Of a stretch of 64,000 nucleotides of DNA, positions 16,734 to 26,883 are shown in pieces. The notes beneath the pieces were generated by a model. That model had not been told where the DNA came from, did no database searches, and saw only the letters and a list, made by a program, of their open reading frames with translations. This DNA comes from Streptomyces rugosispiralis (GTDB lineage Bacteria > Actinomycetota > Actinomycetes > Streptomycetales > Streptomycetaceae). Location of the stretch: assembly GCF_024505145.1 (NCBI RefSeq), contig NZ_JANIAA010000011.1, positions 162,549-226,548 of the forward strand, given 5' to 3'. How positions within the stretch are numbered: position 1 is the stretch's first letter; each line of letters begins with the position of its first letter. A program made the translations under genes and the position numbers.

Positions 16734-17107
16734 GCCCCGGTCGCCCGCCGGCGGCGGACGACGAGGACCGTCGCGCCGCCCGCGGCGAGCACCGCGGCGG
16801 CGCCCCCGCCGATCAGCGCGCCCTCGTTCCCGGACGACCCGGCGGACTCGGCCGTCACTCCGGTGTTCGGCGCGCCCTTCGGCACGACGGCGACCTGGCC
16901 GCGGTCCCGCTTCTGGGCCGGCTCATCCCTCGGGGCCGGGGCGGCGGAGCTGGGCGTGCGGGTCGGCGCCTCGCTCGGGGCCGGGCTGGCGGAGGCCGCG
17001 GGGGTGCGGCGGGGGGCGGGGGTCGCGTCGTCGGCGAACGCGGGCACGGTGGTCGCCAGTACGGCGGTGCACGCGAGTGTCATCGCGCTGAGGACAGTGC
17101 GGCGCAT
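16730..17107 (-). CDS. Secreted cell-wall-anchored protein, probable substrate of the adjacent class F sortase
   Basis: The 125-residue protein has a signal peptide (residues 1-25, cut after VPAFA), a Thr/Ala/Pro-rich stretch, a sorting-signal-like GAPNTGV near residue 80, a small Gly/Ser spacer, a hydrophobic helix (LIGGGAAAVLAAGGATVLVV) and an RRRR tail. This is the C-terminal layout of sortase substrates, with PNTG in place of LPXTG. It is translated just ahead of the sortase with a four-base overlap, which strongly suggests enzyme and substrate. The mature protein is only about 55 residues, so it is a spacer or marker rather than an enzyme. Confidence 0.82.
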   Translation of the reverse strand: MRRTVLSAMTLACTAVLATTVPAFADDATPAPRRTPAASASPAPSEAPTRTPSSAAPAPRDEPAQKRDRGQVAVVPKGAPNTGVTAESAGSSGNEGALIGGGAAAVLAAGGATVLVVRRRRATGA

Positions 17108-17256
17108 GGAGTCGCTCTCTTTCGTCGGTCCGCCCGGCAGTTCGGCGGGCTGGATTACGGATCGAGCGGAGAGACGAGGCAGCGGCGCGGCGCGTTGTAA
17201 AGAGATGGCAAAGCGTGTCCGCCGGCCCTGCCGGGACCGGCGGTGGGGCCGAAAAG

Positions 17257-17290
17257 CGTCCAGGCCGGTCCGTGCGGACCGGCCTGGACG
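17257..17290 (-). terminator. Strong intrinsic-like terminator after katG
   Basis: CGTCCAGGCCGGTCCG (17257-17272) pairs with its exact reverse complement ending at 17290. On the katG strand the hairpin is followed by CTTTT. It starts 17 bases past the katG stop. Confidence 0.85.
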
Positions 17291-17306
17291 TGGTGCTCGG
17301 AGCGGA

Positions 17307-19520
<2,214 letters not shown>

Positions 19521-19554
19521 GGAAATCCTTCCACGCTAGGGCGGATCATGGTGC

Positions 19555-19992
19555 TCAGGAACTGGTGGCGGTGGAACAGGCGGGGCACTGGCCCCAGTAG
19601 ATGACCTCGGCCTCGTCGATCGAGAAGCCGTGGTCATCGGACGCGGTCAGGCAGGGTGCCTCACCGGCGGCGCAGTCGACATCGGCGACGGCACCACACG
19701 ACCGGCATACGACGTGGTGGTGGTTGTCCCCGACGCGTCCTTCGAACCGGACGGGGTTGCCGGCCGGTTCGATACGGCGTACGAGGCCCGCCGCGGTCAT
19801 CGCGTGCAGGGCCTCGTACACGGCCTGGAGGGAGATGTGGCCGACACGGTCGCGTACCCCGGAGGCGATCGCCTCGACCCCGAGGTGATCACCGTCCCGG
19901 ACGGTCTCCAGCAGGGCGACCCGAGCCGCCGTCACCCGCAGGCCGGCACCGCGCAGCTCCTCGGCAGTGGTCGGAGTCTGGGATGCGGTCAT
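19555..19992 (-). CDS. furA: Fur-family repressor FurA, regulator of katG
   Basis: The 145-residue regulator has an N-terminal winged helix (AEELRGAGLRVTAARVALLETV, then ISLQAVYEALHAMTAAGLVRR) and the metal-binding HHHVVCRSCG segment near residue 92. CxxC pairs lie at CRSC and near the C-terminus (CPAC). FurA homologues repress furA-katG and release DNA on oxidation. I chose the ATG at 19992 (MTASQTPTTAEEL), the usual FurA start, although the frame stays open 23 codons upstream. The AT-rich stretch just upstream is the expected operator. Confidence 0.95.
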   Translation of the reverse strand: MTASQTPTTAEELRGAGLRVTAARVALLETVRDGDHLGVEAIASGVRDRVGHISLQAVYEALHAMTAAGLVRRIEPAGNPVRFEGRVGDNHHHVVCRSCGAVADVDCAAGEAPCLTASDDHGFSIDEAEVIYWGQCPACSTATSS

Positions 19993-20007
19993 GGCGCAGA
20001 ACCTACC

Positions 20008-20045
20008 CGTATAAACACGAAGGCTACAAGGAAACGAGCCGTTAA
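20008..20045 (-). promoter_or_regulatory. Candidate promoter/operator of furA-katG
   Basis: This is a locally AT-rich stretch upstream of furA. On the minus strand TATACG (20008-20013) is a plausible -10 hexamer; no good -35 is seen, as often in regulated promoters. FurA autoregulation makes an operator here likely, but I cannot define its half-sites. Confidence 0.4.
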
Positions 20046-20102
20046 GGTCTGACTCCGCCAAAAATTTTGCCCTGATTCAGCCCGATTTTCTCCTCCTGGC
20101 GC

Positions 20103-21164
20103 TCAGAGGCGCTTGGCGCTGCGGAAGAGCCCTGCGTAGAAGCCGTTGCCGTCGATCCGGGAGACACCGCCGTTGTCACCGATGGTGGGGCCGTTCTGCT
20201 CCTTGCGGCTGGAGACGAACACGCGGTGGCCGTCGGTGTCCAGCCCCAGGTACAGCGCGACATGGTCCATATGGTCGGCGGTGCGGTGATCCATCTTGAA
20301 GAACAGCAGGTCACCGGGTTGGAGAACATCGATGTTGGTGGGCCGGGTGTACCAGGGGCCGGGGCCCTGGATCTTGATGATGTCGACGCCGACCTTGGAG
20401 CGGGCCATGCCGTTGGCGGTGCGCGGCAGGCCGTCGCCCACGACGTTGTTCGCCATCAGGGGGTAGCGGGCCCGGTAGCCCATGACCATGCGGATGAAGC
20501 CGGAGCAGTCCAGCGCCCGGTAACGCTCCTTGCGCGCGGCCATCGTGGTGCCGTCGCGGAAGGTGTAGGAGATGCCCAGGTAGTCGTAGAAGTCGTTCTG
20601 TTCCAGCCGGTCCACGCCGTCCGGTTTGAAGGGCCCGAAGACCGCGTCGCCCGCGTACGGGATGCCCTGGGCGTCCTTCTTGACCGGCGCGCCCGTCACG
20701 TACTGGAAGGCGATCGCGAAGAGGTCCTCCTTCTTGCTGCCGTAGTTCTCCTTGAACCAGTCCTTGAACCACTGCTCCTTCTCGGCGCCCTCGGCCCACG
20801 GCTCGGGCATCAGCCGCACCCAGTCCTCGCTGATCACCTTGGACTTGGTGTTGGTGGGCTCGCTGAAGGTGCGGGAGGGGCCGCGCAGGGTGGCGGTGCG
20901 GGCGCGGTCGGTGAAGGTGGCGAGGATCTGGCCGTTGTCGCCGCGCAGGATGGTGCGGGCGGGGTTCTTCAGCCGCTCCCAGGTCTGCTTGCCCCGCTGC
21001 TGGCCGGTGCCGTTCTCCAGGTTCGGCTCGTCGATGACGGCCTGGGTGCCGGGCGTCTTGTCCTGCTCGTCCTTCCTCAGCTCCACGGTCAGATAGCCGC
21101 TGGCGCCGAGCAGCGCGAGCACGGTGACGGCGTGCAGTACGGGGCGTTTCTTCTTCAGTGGCAT
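20103..21164 (-). CDS. Membrane-anchored NlpC/P60 family cysteine hydrolase
   Basis: The 353-residue protein starts with a membrane anchor (residues 8-26, LHAVTVLALLGASGYLTVEL) and a long charged linker. The C-terminal NlpC/P60 fold has its catalytic Cys in RALDCSGFIRMVMG near residue 218 and its His in HMDHVALYLGLD near 310, with the VLQPGDLLFF loop between them. The family cleaves peptides containing gamma-D-glutamyl bonds. Being the last gene after PgsB/PgsC, it resembles PgdS, the NlpC/P60 gamma-glutamyl hydrolase of Bacillus PGA clusters, and may trim or release the polymer. The alternative is an ordinary cell-wall hydrolase. Confidence 0.82.
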   Translation of the reverse strand: MPLKKKRPVLHAVTVLALLGASGYLTVELRKDEQDKTPGTQAVIDEPNLENGTGQQRGKQTWERLKNPARTILRGDNGQILATFTDRARTATLRGPSRTFSEPTNTKSKVISEDWVRLMPEPWAEGAEKEQWFKDWFKENYGSKKEDLFAIAFQYVTGAPVKKDAQGIPYAGDAVFGPFKPDGVDRLEQNDFYDYLGISYTFRDGTTMAARKERYRALDCSGFIRMVMGYRARYPLMANNVVGDGLPRTANGMARSKVGVDIIKIQGPGPWYTRPTNIDVLQPGDLLFFKMDHRTADHMDHVALYLGLDTDGHRVFVSSRKEQNGPTIGDNGGVSRIDGNGFYAGLFRSAKRL

Positions 21165-21185
21165 GGGATCGGCTCCGGTGGTGGG

Positions 21186-21668
21186 TCAGGCGGACGGCAT
21201 GACGCCGAGGAGGATTCCGGCGGTGAGGACGACATAGGCCATCAGCGTCACCGACCCGGTGGACAGCAGGGTGGCCCCCCGGGGCTGGCGGACCAGCTGG
21301 TAGGCGATCAGGCCGGGGACGATGAAGCCGAGGGTCTGGTTCGCGTACATCAGCGGGAACTCGAGCGACAGGATGATCATCACGGTCGCCTGGAGGGTCA
21401 CGCCGAGCAGGACGACCGCCGCGAAGAGCCGCTTGCCGTAGAGGATCACGTACTTCTGCATCAGCAGCGTGCCCACGTAGGTCAGCACGGTGACACCGAC
21501 GACCATCGCGGCCCGCTGGAGATCCTCGACGAGGGTCAGCGCCAGCCAGCCCGGGGTGATCATGCCGCCGGGCGAGAGGTTGGTGGTCAGGTAGCAGACC
21601 AGCGAGAAGAGCAGCCCGATCGCGATGCCGATGGCGGCGATCTCAGGGGTGAGGACGGAGGGGATCAA
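21186..21668 (-). CDS. pgsC: PgsC/CapC-like membrane subunit of a poly-gamma-glutamate-type synthase
   Basis: The 160-residue protein has about four to five membrane helices. It opens SVLTPEIAAIGIAIGLLFSL and includes the CapC-like NLSPGGMITPGWLAL loop (about residues 28-42) and ANQTLGFIVPGLIAYQL. PgsC forms the membrane part of the PGA synthase with PgsB. The start is a TTG at 21668 that overlaps the PgsB stop (TTGA), with AGGAG ten bases before it, so the two are coupled. The length is near the Bacillus PgsC size of about 150 residues. Confidence 0.85.
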   Translation of the reverse strand: MIPSVLTPEIAAIGIAIGLLFSLVCYLTTNLSPGGMITPGWLALTLVEDLQRAAMVVGVTVLTYVGTLLMQKYVILYGKRLFAAVVLLGVTLQATVMIILSLEFPLMYANQTLGFIVPGLIAYQLVRQPRGATLLSTGSVTLMAYVVLTAGILLGVMPSA

Positions 21669-23206
21669 CGGTGCTGCTCTCCTGGGTTCTGCCACTGCTG
21701 GGAGTCGTCGGCGGGCGGGGCGGGCGGGACGCGCGGCTCGAACAGGCCGCGGGACTGCGGGGCGTCGGAGGCCGGTACGACGGCGGGCCACGGATCCCGG
21801 GAGCCCTGGTCGGGTCCCGGCTGCGGGTACGGCCGCTCGGGGGTGCGCTGAGCGGGTACGCGCGCCTGGGCCGCCGCGTACCGGGTCTCGTACGCCTCCG
21901 GGTAGCCCTGGTAGGGGTCGAGGCGGGGCGCGTACAGCTGGACCGTGTCCACGTGCTCGACATGGCGCTCGCCGCCCGCCGGTGCGGCCGGTGCCGCCGG
22001 TGCCGCCGGGGTGTCATCGGCGCTCTCGTCGGGCGGCAGCTCGGCGAGGTGCTCCAGGAGGATCTCGCCCTGGCCGTGGATGTTGCCGATGGCGACCAGG
22101 GAGGAGTCGGGGCCGAGGCGGCCGAGCAGCTCGGCCATGAACTCCTCGGGATCCCGGCGGTCGCCGCCGAGGTCGACCGCGCGGTCCCGGTACTGGGCCG
22201 GGATGGCGTCGATGGCGGACTTGGCCGGGTGGCCGATGACGAAGACCTGCTCGGGGTCGAGATCGGGGATGATCTCGCCCATCTGGCCATTGCGCTCGAC
22301 CCGGTCGGGGCGGCAGTTGATGACCACGTTGAGCGGGCGGTGGATGGCGCCGAGGTCGAGTAGCTGGTTGATGTTCATCAGCGTCGACTCGGGGTCGTTG
22401 GCCGCGAAGACGTTGGCGAAGCGCAGCTTCTTGCCGTCGTCGGTGGCGTACCGCTCGACGGAGAGGACGCCGGGGTCCGGCGGAGCGTCGTACATGCCCT
22501 GGAGGGCGGTCGCGCGGTCCACGCCCACCAGCTCGGCGACGGTGAGCGCGATGGCCACGTTCTCCTTGAAGGTGAACCAGCTGAAGCCGCGCAGCTCCTC
22601 GTCGCTGACCGTCGTGGGGTCGGCGTAGATCAACTGGCAGTTCCGGGCGTCCGCCTCCTCCTGGAGGATGTGGAAGCGGTCCTGCTCGGCGGTGACGCAG
22701 ATGCCGTTCTCCGGCATGGACCGGCACAGCGAGCGCGCCACGTCGTCCAGCGTGGGGCCCATCTCGGCGAGGTGGTCCTCGCGGACGTTGCACAGCACGC
22801 CGATGGTGGAGCGGATCAGCTTGGACTGGTTGATCTCCTGGAGCGCCGGCATGACCGCCATGCACTCGATGACGAGCGCGTCCGGGTTGTAGGCGGCGGC
22901 GCGGCGCACGATGCCGATCTGCTCCACCACGTTGGCGATGCCGAACTTGCGGTAGACGGGCTCCTCGGTGGCGTCCGGGTGGATGAAGCGGGCCGCCGTA
23001 CCGGTGGTCTTGGCCACGGTGGTCAGCCCGCCGCCGCGCAGGGCGCCCGCGCACAGCCGGGTGATGGAGGACTTGCCGCGGATGCCGTTGACCAGGACCC
23101 GGGTGGGGATCACGTCGAGGTTGGTCTGGTGCCGCCGCTGTTCGACGATGCCGGCGATCAGCAGGACGGCCTCGCACACCACGAGAACGGTGTAGAGGAA
23201 GAGCAC
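21665..23206 (-). CDS. pgsB: PgsB/CapB-like poly-gamma-glutamate synthase (Mur-ligase-like ATPase)
   Basis: The 513-residue protein has an N-terminal membrane helix (residues 1-20, LFLYTVLVVCEAVLLIAGIV), the P-loop VLVNGIRGKSSITRL near residues 38-52, and ATP-amide-ligase features such as ECMAVMPALQEINQ and CNVREDHLAEMGPT. PgsB activates the gamma-carboxylate of glutamate and adds it to the chain. An extra Pro/Ala-rich tail of about 110 residues (from about 400) is not part of Bacillus PgsB. The GTG at 23206 has GAGG seven bases upstream. It lies 9 bases after the HAMP-protein gene and is coupled to pgsC. No PgsA/CapA or racemase gene is in the cluster. Confidence 0.88.
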   Translation of the reverse strand: MLFLYTVLVVCEAVLLIAGIVEQRRHQTNLDVIPTRVLVNGIRGKSSITRLCAGALRGGGLTTVAKTTGTAARFIHPDATEEPVYRKFGIANVVEQIGIVRRAAAYNPDALVIECMAVMPALQEINQSKLIRSTIGVLCNVREDHLAEMGPTLDDVARSLCRSMPENGICVTAEQDRFHILQEEADARNCQLIYADPTTVSDEELRGFSWFTFKENVAIALTVAELVGVDRATALQGMYDAPPDPGVLSVERYATDDGKKLRFANVFAANDPESTLMNINQLLDLGAIHRPLNVVINCRPDRVERNGQMGEIIPDLDPEQVFVIGHPAKSAIDAIPAQYRDRAVDLGGDRRDPEEFMAELLGRLGPDSSLVAIGNIHGQGEILLEHLAELPPDESADDTPAAPAAPAAPAGGERHVEHVDTVQLYAPRLDPYQGYPEAYETRYAAAQARVPAQRTPERPYPQPGPDQGSRDPWPAVVPASDAPQSRGLFEPRVPPAPPADDSQQWQNPGEQHR

Positions 23207-23215
23207 GGTGGGTCC

Positions 23216-25438
23216 TCAGTTCCTTCCGACGCCGGCGGGGGTCCGGCTGCCGCCGTCCCGTTTGCGGGGCTGTCCCTGGAGCTGCTGCCGGATCAGCTCC
23301 AGGCTGCGGACCACGGCGCCGACCTCGTCGTGGTGGCGTGGGAACAGCACGGTCTTGCGGTCGCCCGCGGCGAGCGCCTCGGCCTGTCCGGCCAGGGCGC
23401 GCAGGGGCCGTACGACGACGATGTGCAGCCAGCCCAGACAGGCGGCCGCGGCGGTCAGCCCCAGCAGTCCGGCCAGCACGGTCCGGTTCTGCAGGCTGTA
23501 CTCGGGGATCGCCAGGCCCGAGGCGGGCTGCCAGCTGGCCAGGCTCCACTGGAGCGACTTGGCCGCGCCGCCGCCGCTGAACGGCGCGGCGGCCGCGACC
23601 CGTACCGTGCCGCCGCGCTGGACGGTGGCGCCTGCCTGCTTGGTGGCGAGCAGCGAGTTCATGTACGACGGCGCCTTCTCGAAGGCGATGTAGCCGGAGT
23701 CGCCGCCGATGACCCGGCCCTTGGCGTCCACGACGCGGACCTCGCCCATGCCCTGGCGGCCCAGCAGCGCGTTGACGAACTCGATGCGGAACTCGCCGAC
23801 GACGGCGGCGCCGTCCCGGCCGGGTGCCTGGGCGGTGGCGGTGACCACGGGCTTCTTGCCGCCCTCGCCGGTCACCTCGATGGCCTGCTTCGAGGGGCCC
23901 TTCCCGTCCTCGTGGTGGGGGCCGTCACCGGCCCGCGCCAGGATCTCGCCGTCGGCGCCGAGGACGTACATCGACTGGTAGCGGTCGTGGTCCTGCATGG
24001 TGCGCTCCAGGACCTTCTTCATGTCCTCGGGCGTGGTGCGGTCCCCGATCAGGGCGGCGACCGCGGACAGGTCCGCGTGGCCCTCGTTGAGCGCGCGGCG
24101 GACCCGGTCGCTGAGGGTCACGGTGCGGGACTTCTGGTCGTGGACGATCTGGGCCGGGACCTTGACGGAGGAGTCGGCGCGGTTGAGCACCAGCATCAGC
24201 GGGACCGACCAGACGAGCAGCAGGACGGCGCAGACGGCGAGCAGGGCGCGGGCGCCCAGGCCCTTGCGCACGGCCGGGCGCTCGACATCGGCGGGTTCGC
24301 CCTGGAGCTGCCGGCGCAGCCGCTCGAGTGCGGCGCCCACCCGGGCGGCCTCGCCGGCCCTGGGCACGCTCACCGGGCGGGCGAGGTCGCCGCGGGTGAG
24401 GCGGCGGCTCTCCAGGAACAGCCGGATCAGCGGGCGCTGCACGGTGCCCAGCAGCACCATCACCGCGAGCCCGCCGATGAGCAGCAGGGCACCGGCGGCG
24501 GCCACGCCGAAGGCGGGGCGGGTGATCTGGGAGACCTTCGCGGCGACGTCGACCTCGGTGACGACGGTGAGGCCGAGGCTGCTGGCGGTGGTGGGCTCAC
24601 CGGGCTGGGGCGGGGTGAGCGTGGCGTAGCCGCCGATGGTGCGGACGTCTTCGGCGGCGCCCCCGGTGAGGTGGCCGCTGACGCCGGTGTAGCCGCCCGC
24701 GCCGGGCTCCTTGGCCTTGATGGGGTGCTGCCGGCCCTTGCGCGCGGCGGTCTTGGCGAAGGAGGCGAGCTGCTTCTTGGCCCGCTCGCCGTCCAGGGCA
24801 CCGTGGCTGGTGAGCAGCCGGCCCGTGGAGTCGACGACGCCGATGGCGCGGCCCGGCCCCAGGTCGACGCCGGGGAAGCTGAGGGTGCTGGAGGCGACGA
24901 GCAGTTGCTGCGGCTGCCCCTTCCAGGACAGCAGGGCGGGGATGATCAGCCGGGTCTGGCCGTTCTCCAGGCGCACCATGCGCGGGGCCAGCCCGTCATC
25001 GCGGGAGAGCTTGCTGAGATCGATCGCGGTGAGCGGGACGTTCTCGCCGCGGGCGGCGAGCATCTTGCCCGACTTGATCTCGATGACGGCGGTGCCACGC
25101 CACTTCTGGTAGACCTCACCGACCTTGTCCAGGACGGTGTCGGCGGAGACCGGCTTGCCCTCGTTGAAGAGGGTCGCGGTGCCGGTGAGGTCGGTGACCG
25201 ACTCGTCGAGCGACGCCCGCAGCGCGATGGCGCCGTCCTCGGCGACGTACTGCTGCGAGGTCAGGACCGCCTTGGGAACCAGGGCGTTGTCCGGTTTGCC
25301 CAGGGTGAGGGCGGTGATCCCCGCGAGGGAGAGAAGCAGGACCGACAGCACCGCTATGGGCGGACGAATACCACCAATAAGCGACATGTCGGCCCTTCGG
25401 CGGACCTTGTGCCGCCGCTTCGAACGCGAAGCGGCCAC
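23216..25438 (-). CDS. Double-sensor HAMP-domain membrane protein of the PGA-like operon
   Basis: This 740-residue protein has two similar halves. Each has a membrane helix, an extracytoplasmic Cache-like region, a second helix and a HAMP domain. Helices lie near residues 25-46, 308-331, 397-418 and about 655-680, with HAMP after the second and fourth. The two halves end alike (RLRRQLQGEP and LIRQQLQGQP). There is no kinase, cyclase or methyl-accepting domain, so it cannot signal by itself; it may gate or anchor the synthase. The start is a GTG at 25438 with GAGAGGAG seven bases before it. An ATG at 25387 with AAGGG is the alternative and would remove the basic leader. It is the first gene of the four-gene operon. 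Confidence 0.8.
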   Translation of the reverse strand: MAASRSKRRHKVRRRADMSLIGGIRPPIAVLSVLLLSLAGITALTLGKPDNALVPKAVLTSQQYVAEDGAIALRASLDESVTDLTGTATLFNEGKPVSADTVLDKVGEVYQKWRGTAVIEIKSGKMLAARGENVPLTAIDLSKLSRDDGLAPRMVRLENGQTRLIIPALLSWKGQPQQLLVASSTLSFPGVDLGPGRAIGVVDSTGRLLTSHGALDGERAKKQLASFAKTAARKGRQHPIKAKEPGAGGYTGVSGHLTGGAAEDVRTIGGYATLTPPQPGEPTTASSLGLTVVTEVDVAAKVSQITRPAFGVAAAGALLLIGGLAVMVLLGTVQRPLIRLFLESRRLTRGDLARPVSVPRAGEAARVGAALERLRRQLQGEPADVERPAVRKGLGARALLAVCAVLLLVWSVPLMLVLNRADSSVKVPAQIVHDQKSRTVTLSDRVRRALNEGHADLSAVAALIGDRTTPEDMKKVLERTMQDHDRYQSMYVLGADGEILARAGDGPHHEDGKGPSKQAIEVTGEGGKKPVVTATAQAPGRDGAAVVGEFRIEFVNALLGRQGMGEVRVVDAKGRVIGGDSGYIAFEKAPSYMNSLLATKQAGATVQRGGTVRVAAAAPFSGGGAAKSLQWSLASWQPASGLAIPEYSLQNRTVLAGLLGLTAAAACLGWLHIVVVRPLRALAGQAEALAAGDRKTVLFPRHHDEVGAVVRSLELIRQQLQGQPRKRDGGSRTPAGVGRN

Positions 25439-25685
25439 GGATGGGCTCCTCTCATGCAACTCACACCACACAGAGCGCACTCGAGTGCGATCCGGACCGT
25501 CAGACAGCCAGACGGATCAAAGGGTTGCACATCTTAAAGAAAAAACGAGAAAATCTGTTTGCTCATCATCAAGGCTGGGCAAACGACGGTCTTGCATTCT
25601 TTGCCAGTAGTTCACCTGGAGGTCATTCTTCGCCCGTCTCGTCCCGATATGCCCTTGTAAAGCGGGTGGTTACGATGAGGCGGTC
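25439..25685. promoter_or_regulatory. Divergent regulatory region between the PGA-like operon and the secreted-protein gene
   Basis: 247 bases with a conspicuous A/T-rich core around 25530-25620 (for example AAAGAAAAAACGAGAAAATC), unusual for this genome. It must hold the promoters for both directions. I cannot assign -35/-10 pairs with confidence. Confidence 0.4.
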
Positions 25686-26657
25686 ATGGCGGAGATACGA
25701 GCGAGGGCGATCATCGTGGCAACCGTCACGGTCGCATTCGGCCTGCTTGTGGCCGCATTGAGCGCATATACGGTCGCCCGGTCGTCCGGAGACGACAACG
25801 GCCGCGCATCGGACGGTATCCGGGCCTCCCAGGTCCCGCTGGAGCGCAGGATCACCGATTTCACGGCCGGGCTCGACCCCGACGGCGGCTACCTGGAGCC
25901 GCGCCGCGCCGAACGCCGGGACGTCGCCGACGCGGTGGGCCTGATCCTCGACGGACACCCGGACCGCGCCCATCCGCTCCTCGCCGACGTCGGCTTCCGG
26001 CTCCGTACCCTCACCGACACCGGCACCGGCCGCCGCTACGCCGAGCTGTCCGACCGCACCCAGGACGGGCCCGACCCGCGCGGCTGGGCCCGGGTCTATG
26101 TGGACCTCTCCGCGCCCGTCCGCTGGTCGGTCCAGGTACCGCATCCGGTCTCCGACGCGGACACCGAACGGCTGGGCGCCCGCGTGCTCCTGGACTCCCC
26201 CGGCGGCGTCCTGGTGCTCGCGGGCGCCCACCGCAGGGCCGGGGACGGCGATGCCGCCGACGCCGCCCACCGCACGGACTCGGTCTTCGACGCGGTCTGC
26301 GACGAGCTCGCCCGGCGCGGGCTGCCCGGCGTCCAGCTTCACGGCTTCGCGGATGACTCCGCGCCGGGCCGGGACGTCGTCGCCTCCACCGGCAGCGGCC
26401 GGGCGGGCCGCCCGGACGCCCGCCGCCTCGCGTCCGCCCTGACCGCGAGGCACTTCTCCGTCTGCCGCGCCTGGGTCCGCAGTTGCCCCCTGGAGGGGCG
26501 CGACAACGTCCAGGGCCGCAGGGCCGCCACCGAACATGTGCCGTTCCTGCACATAGAGTTCGCTCGGTCGGTGCGCGAGAGCGACGCACGGATCGGGCGC
26601 GCGGTGGCGGCCATCGGCACGGTGACCGGGCGGTGGGCGAGGGACGACGCGGGCTAG
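25686..26657 (+). CDS. Secreted or membrane-anchored protein of unknown function with AGAHR/LHGF motifs
   Basis: The 323-residue protein has an N-terminal membrane or signal segment (residues 8-30) and a globular domain. Its most striking parts are VQVPHPVSDADTERLGARV (near 155), VLVLAGAHRRAG (near 180), AADAAHRTDSVFDAV (near 195) and VQLHGFADDS (near 220). The ordered His and Asp residues (PHP..D, AHR, AHRTDS, HGF) look like a metal-dependent hydrolase site. I do not recognise the family for certain. It is divergent from the PGA-like operon, so a role in trimming the polymer is conceivable but unproven. The ATG at 25686 has GAGGCGG upstream. Confidence 0.7.
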   Translation: MAEIRARAIIVATVTVAFGLLVAALSAYTVARSSGDDNGRASDGIRASQVPLERRITDFTAGLDPDGGYLEPRRAERRDVADAVGLILDGHPDRAHPLLADVGFRLRTLTDTGTGRRYAELSDRTQDGPDPRGWARVYVDLSAPVRWSVQVPHPVSDADTERLGARVLLDSPGGVLVLAGAHRRAGDGDAADAAHRTDSVFDAVCDELARRGLPGVQLHGFADDSAPGRDVVASTGSGRAGRPDARRLASALTARHFSVCRAWVRSCPLEGRDNVQGRRAATEHVPFLHIEFARSVRESDARIGRAVAAIGTVTGRWARDDAG

Positions 26658-26665
26658 GGCCGCCC

Positions 26666-26883
26666 GGTGGGGCTTTCCCCTCCCCGCCCCTTCCCACTAC
26701 CAGGGGCTCCGCCCCCGGCCCCCGGGACTCGCCACGGAACCCACCACGCGGCGGAGCCGCATATCGCTGCTGCGGGGAGGGGGCGGATCCCCGGGCCGGG
26801 GCAGCGAATCCCCGACCCGGGGGCTGGGGCGGAGGCCCAGTTTCGGGAAGGGGCGGGGTGGGGAACGGCCCGCCGCAGGCGTC
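26666..26883. repeat. GC-rich intergenic repeat element with inverted ends, between convergent genes
   Basis: The left end contains CCCCTCCCCGCCCCTTCCC and the right end contains GGGAAGGGGCGGGG, its near reverse complement. Inside are GGGGCTCCGCCCC, CCACGCGGCGGAGCCGCAT and GGGGCTGGGGCGGAGG blocks. The same blocks recur at 52.05-52.97 kb. It fills the whole gap between two convergent stop codons, so it may work as a terminator. Confidence 0.7.
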
